From positions 1 through 14,703 of the forward strand of contig JAMCWI010000142.1 of NCBI GenBank assembly GCA_023481335.1: DNA of 14,703 bases. The letters are read 5' to 3'. Source of the DNA: Bacillota bacterium. Its GTDB lineage: Bacteria > Bacillota > Desulfotomaculia > Desulfotomaculales > Desulfotomaculaceae. Position numbers and translations under genes: made by a program. The notes beneath the pieces were generated by a model, which worked only from the letters and a program-made list of their open reading frames with translations, did not search any database and was not told where the DNA came from. This document shows, piece by piece, positions 12,155 through 14,703 of the stretch. Position 1 is the first letter of the stretch. Each line of letters starts with the position of its first letter.

Positions 12155-13345
12155 ATGGCAGGAAATGTGGTTAAGGTTAAAGATGGCCAATATAGGCTTA
12201 GATACAAAGACTCTTCAAAGTATGTAAAGGCCAAAAATGATACAGAGGCCGGTAAGCTGCTTGCCCGGTTTGTAACCGAGATTGACAGCGGCGATTTTAC
12301 GCAGCCGTCAAAGATTACTTTTAGGGAATTCGCTCAAAAATGGTTAAAGGATTACGCAGAAATAGAATTGGCACCAAAGACAGTTTACAGGTATAAAGAG
12401 CTATTGGAAGGCAGAATATATCAGGCTTTCGGGGATAAGAAATTAGACAAAATTAGGCCGCTGGACCTGGTGGACTTCTATAACAGCCTGAGGAAAAAGC
12501 ACAAATATACGGGTGCTGCAAAAGACGGCAGCCGCGTAGAAAAGGAGACGGAAAGACTTTCAGAGCAGACAATTAAGCACTACCACAGGCTGATAAGTGC
12601 CATGCTTGAAAAGGCTATTAAATGGGAGATATTGCGCGGCACCAATCCAGCAAAACGGGTTGATGCTCCAAAGACCGAAAAGAAAAAAGCAAAATGCTTT
12701 GATGAAAAGCAGGTTCGGGTCCTTTTAAAGGCCCTGGAGGATGTAGGCCAGGAGGAAATAAAATACAAAGCAGCTACAATGATAGCCCTGATGACCGGGG
12801 CCCGGCTGGGTGAGATTATGGGTCTGGAATGGCTGGACATAGATTTTGTCAGTAAGGTTATTGAGATTAGACAAAGCAGCCAGTACTTGCCCGGGCAGGG
12901 TGTTTTCACGAAGAACCCCAAAACAGAAACCAGTAAGCGCCGGATTTCAGTAAATGATACCCTGTTAAAACTTCTGGAGGAGTATAAAGAGGCTCAGCGC
13001 AAAAAAGGCTTTATTTGTCAGGATAATAACCGCCTATTTGTTACCTGGGACGGAAAGCCCATGCACCCCTATACAATTACTAAATGGTTCCCGGACTTTC
13101 TAAAGGACAATAAGCTGCCACACATGAATTTCCACGGCCTGAGGCATACCAGTGCTACATTCCTAATAAGCCGGGGGATGGATATAGAAACAGTGGCTGG
13201 CCGGCTGGGACATAGCACCTCAGCAACTACTCAAAACGTTTACAGTCATTTCCTGGAGAGCAAGGACCGGCAGGCGGCGGATCTTATGGAGGATACATTC
13301 AGTAATAAGAAAAAAGAAAATAAAAGAAAAGAAAAAAAAGTTTAG
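12155..13345 (+). CDS. int: Tyrosine-type site-specific integrase
   Basis: I choose the ATG at 12155 because AGGGG lies at 12142-12146; a GTG at 12137 would add six residues. The 396-residue protein has the usual three parts. An arm-binding N-terminal domain (GQYRLRYKD) comes first, then a core-binding helical domain from about residue 50 (TFREFAQKWLKDY...), then the catalytic domain. The catalytic set is complete: R217 in TGARLGE, K256 in NPKTETSKRR, H327 and R330 in HGLRHT, H353 in LGHS, and nucleophile Y363. It should integrate and, with an excision factor, excise the element. The basic Lys-rich tail is low-complexity. As the last rightward gene it probably lies next to one attachment site. 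Confidence 0.95.
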   Translation: MAGNVVKVKDGQYRLRYKDSSKYVKAKNDTEAGKLLARFVTEIDSGDFTQPSKITFREFAQKWLKDYAEIELAPKTVYRYKELLEGRIYQAFGDKKLDKIRPLDLVDFYNSLRKKHKYTGAAKDGSRVEKETERLSEQTIKHYHRLISAMLEKAIKWEILRGTNPAKRVDAPKTEKKKAKCFDEKQVRVLLKALEDVGQEEIKYKAATMIALMTGARLGEIMGLEWLDIDFVSKVIEIRQSSQYLPGQGVFTKNPKTETSKRRISVNDTLLKLLEEYKEAQRKKGFICQDNNRLFVTWDGKPMHPYTITKWFPDFLKDNKLPHMNFHGLRHTSATFLISRGMDIETVAGRLGHSTSATTQNVYSHFLESKDRQAADLMEDTFSNKKKENKRKEKKV

Positions 13346-13385
13346 CAAGGAGTTACACTTTTTTATAAGCTGACTAAGTTTAATG

Positions 13386-13562
13386 CTATTTAACGTAAAT
13401 ATAGCCTGATAGACAAGAATGGATTTGAGCATTCTTGTTGAGTCGTTTAGCACCACTCTTTAATATTCTTTCCTTTATACATTTATTGCAATATCTTTCT
13501 GCTAAGAGGGCTCTTGAACTGCGCTCGAACATATTACCGCAAAATGGGCAAGTCGCTCTCAT
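13386..13562 (-). CDS. Small zinc-ribbon protein
   Basis: This encodes 58 residues from ATG 13562, well spaced from GGAGGG at 13574-13569; a TTG at 13568 abuts that site and is less likely. CPFCG (C5, C8) and YCNKC (C25, C28) form a treble-clef or zinc-ribbon pair. The rest is basic. The start is two bases past the kinase stop, and its ribosome binding site is encoded by the last kinase codons, so the two are translationally coupled. It may bind nucleic acid or act as a kinase partner; neither can be shown. Its C-terminus overlaps a 9-bp inverted repeat near the integrase end, so the last residues could be chimeric if integration occurred here. Confidence 0.6.
   Translation of the reverse strand: MRATCPFCGNMFERSSRALLAERYCNKCIKERILKSGAKRLNKNAQIHSCLSGYIYVK
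13413..13438. repeat. 9-bp perfect inverted repeat near the integrase end
   Basis: ACAAGAATG at 13413-13421 and CATTCTTGT at 13430-13438 are exact reverse complements with an 8-base spacer. No T-run follows in either direction. It lies 68 bases past the integrase stop, so it could be a core-type recombinase binding site or a simple hairpin in the zinc-ribbon gene. Confidence 0.4.
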
Positions 13563-13564
13563 GT

Positions 13565-14620
13565 TCAACCCTCCAGTTCCCTAAAAACTCTTAAAACAGC
13601 ATTTATTGCTTTATTATATGTTGAGTACGGACCACTGCACCATGGACTCCTTTTTCGCTCAAGACGATCCGGCAGTCGAATAGTTTTTCCTTCTACATAA
13701 TACTCTTTTCCATAATTCAATATTTCTATAACATATTCATGATTTCCATGTTTTGTAAACCACCTTGTAACATTATTTAGCTCCACATATATCCAGTCGT
13801 ATAGTGTTAAATCAATCTGGCCCAAATCCTCTATTAGATCCATCGTGGTTTGATATCTCATTGATGGGTCTATGTGCAACGCATTTTTGATTATTGTTTT
13901 CAAGCGTCTCGGGATATGGGGTAAAAATTTGTTGCGGTTTGGAAAAGTACCATCTAAAACTTTTTGCCTAAGTTCATGCATATCCCGTGGTTTTTGCGCA
14001 TCAAAGAAATTGTTCCCATTACACATACGGTATAAAGTCAAACCAACTTGATAAATATCTGCTTGCTTTGTTGCCCCTGTATAACGGAAAGCTTCTGGCG
14101 GAAAATGCCAAGGGTACAGAGGAGGGTTTTGGGCAACGCCAAGGTTGTCAGTAGGGCGCATTTGACCAAAATCGGCAAGCATAACTGAACCATCGTCTTG
14201 TATTAATAAATTGCTTGGTTTTATATCGTAGTGAACATAACCGTCACCGTTAGAATGGACATGGTGAAGGCCTAGTAAAAACTCATGTGACCATTTAATA
14301 ATCTGCCTGACAGTAAGTGAACCCCTATTAAGGATATCCTGTACGGAACCATTTTTATAATGCGGCATTACTATTCTTATTTTGTCTGCATCCTGACACG
14401 CATACATCACAGGAACGATATATGGGTGTTTATTCGTATATAGGTTTTGAGCTTCTCGAAAATATTCCCCAGGGTTATCGAAATCCTTTAAAGGTATTTC
14501 CTTCAAGGCGATCATTCCGTTTAATTGGGGATCATTAGCTAAAAATACTTCCGAGTTCCGGCCCTGCCCAACACCTATCTGCCTTATTTTATCTACTACT
14601 ATTGTCGATACTACTTGCAA
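13565..14620 (-). CDS. Soluble Hanks-type Ser/Thr protein kinase
   Basis: This encodes 351 residues from a TTG start with GGAGG at 14633-14629, eight bases away. The kinase domain covers about residues 10-270. It shows the glycine loop IGVGQGRNSEV, the ATP lysine K40 (IALKEI), a helix-C glutamate E56, the catalytic loop HYDIKPSN (D132, K134, N137) and DFG (D150). The usual HRD arginine is tyrosine, so it is a non-RD kinase and may not need loop phosphorylation. PPEAF replaces APE. There is no membrane span and no PASTA repeat, unlike PknB; instead an 80-residue extension rich in aromatic and charged residues ends the protein. It is the middle gene of a tight leftward operon. Substrate and role are unknown. 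Confidence 0.92.
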   Translation of the reverse strand: MQVVSTIVVDKIRQIGVGQGRNSEVFLANDPQLNGMIALKEIPLKDFDNPGEYFREAQNLYTNKHPYIVPVMYACQDADKIRIVMPHYKNGSVQDILNRGSLTVRQIIKWSHEFLLGLHHVHSNGDGYVHYDIKPSNLLIQDDGSVMLADFGQMRPTDNLGVAQNPPLYPWHFPPEAFRYTGATKQADIYQVGLTLYRMCNGNNFFDAQKPRDMHELRQKVLDGTFPNRNKFLPHIPRRLKTIIKNALHIDPSMRYQTTMDLIEDLGQIDLTLYDWIYVELNNVTRWFTKHGNHEYVIEILNYGKEYYVEGKTIRLPDRLERKRSPWCSGPYSTYNKAINAVLRVFRELEG

Positions 14621-14623
14621 AAT

Positions 14624-14703
14624 TTATTCCTCCAACAATCCTAAGGCTGCAACACCAGCTAAAATAGATTCTTTATATTTATCGTTCATTTGATCCCAGC
14701 CCT
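14624..14703 (-). CDS. 3' end of an unknown gene upstream of the kinase
   Basis: A minus-strand frame enters from the right edge and ends at TAA 14626-14624. The last residues read GWDQMNDKYKESILAGVAAL, then GLLEE and stop. Its final codons contain the ribosome binding site of the kinase gene, and the stop is three bases before the kinase start. It is therefore very likely a real, co-translated first gene of the operon. Too little is visible to name it. Confidence 0.6.
   Translation of the reverse strand, partial: GWDQMNDKYKESILAGVAALGLLEE

Overview
The window looks like part of a degraded, rearranged prophage or integrative element in a Gram-positive anaerobe of the Clostridia, perhaps Peptococcaceae-like. 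I infer this from strong AGGAGG-type ribosome binding sites, frequent TTG/GTG starts, moderate GC content and recognisable Firmicutes siphophage genes. The exact host cannot be read from the sequence.

Bases 1-5310 hold phage genes. A VirE-type P-loop replication protein, cut at its 5' end by the window edge, is followed by a 340-bp gene-free stretch packed with short repeats (GTATCCAT in both orientations) and AT-rich DNA, a candidate replication origin. Three small unknown genes follow. Next come a tail assembly chaperone pair joined by a canonical -1 slippery heptamer (CCCTTTA) and a short tape measure protein. No terminase, portal, protease, capsid, tail tube or baseplate genes lie in the window. 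After the tape measure gene is a leader that resembles the DNA in front of small terminase genes, ending in a 22-codon ORF that could be a terminase small-subunit stump.

Bases 5314-7897 hold the most unusual content: a tandemly duplicated, apparently undescribed two-gene module. A is a coiled-coil protein of about 200 residues. B is a small protein carrying an HExRH zinc-metallopeptidase-like motif. The order is A1-B1-A2-B2-B3. B1 has lost its HExxH segment, and a 26-bp stretch identical to the 3' end of A2 sits in its place. A strong rho-independent terminator closes the block.

Bases 8114-10339 are read leftward: a TM2-domain membrane protein, a secreted protein with a weak fibronectin-III look, and an operon of a Cro/CI-type regulator with a DUF6602-like protein (a probable PD-(D/E)xK-type nuclease fold) that appears to start at a CTG codon. 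Two terminators end the operon. Between this operon and a rightward MerR/excisionase-type gene lie divergent promoters and three related operator-like repeats, one filling the spacer of the rightward promoter.

Bases 10516-13345 read rightward: the excisionase-like gene, a terminator, an unrecognised AT-rich 274-residue protein in a typical cargo position, and a complete tyrosine integrase. Bases 13386-14703 read leftward: a small zinc-ribbon protein, a soluble Ser/Thr kinase and the end of a third gene, tightly spaced as an operon. They may be host DNA beyond the attachment site or further island cargo.
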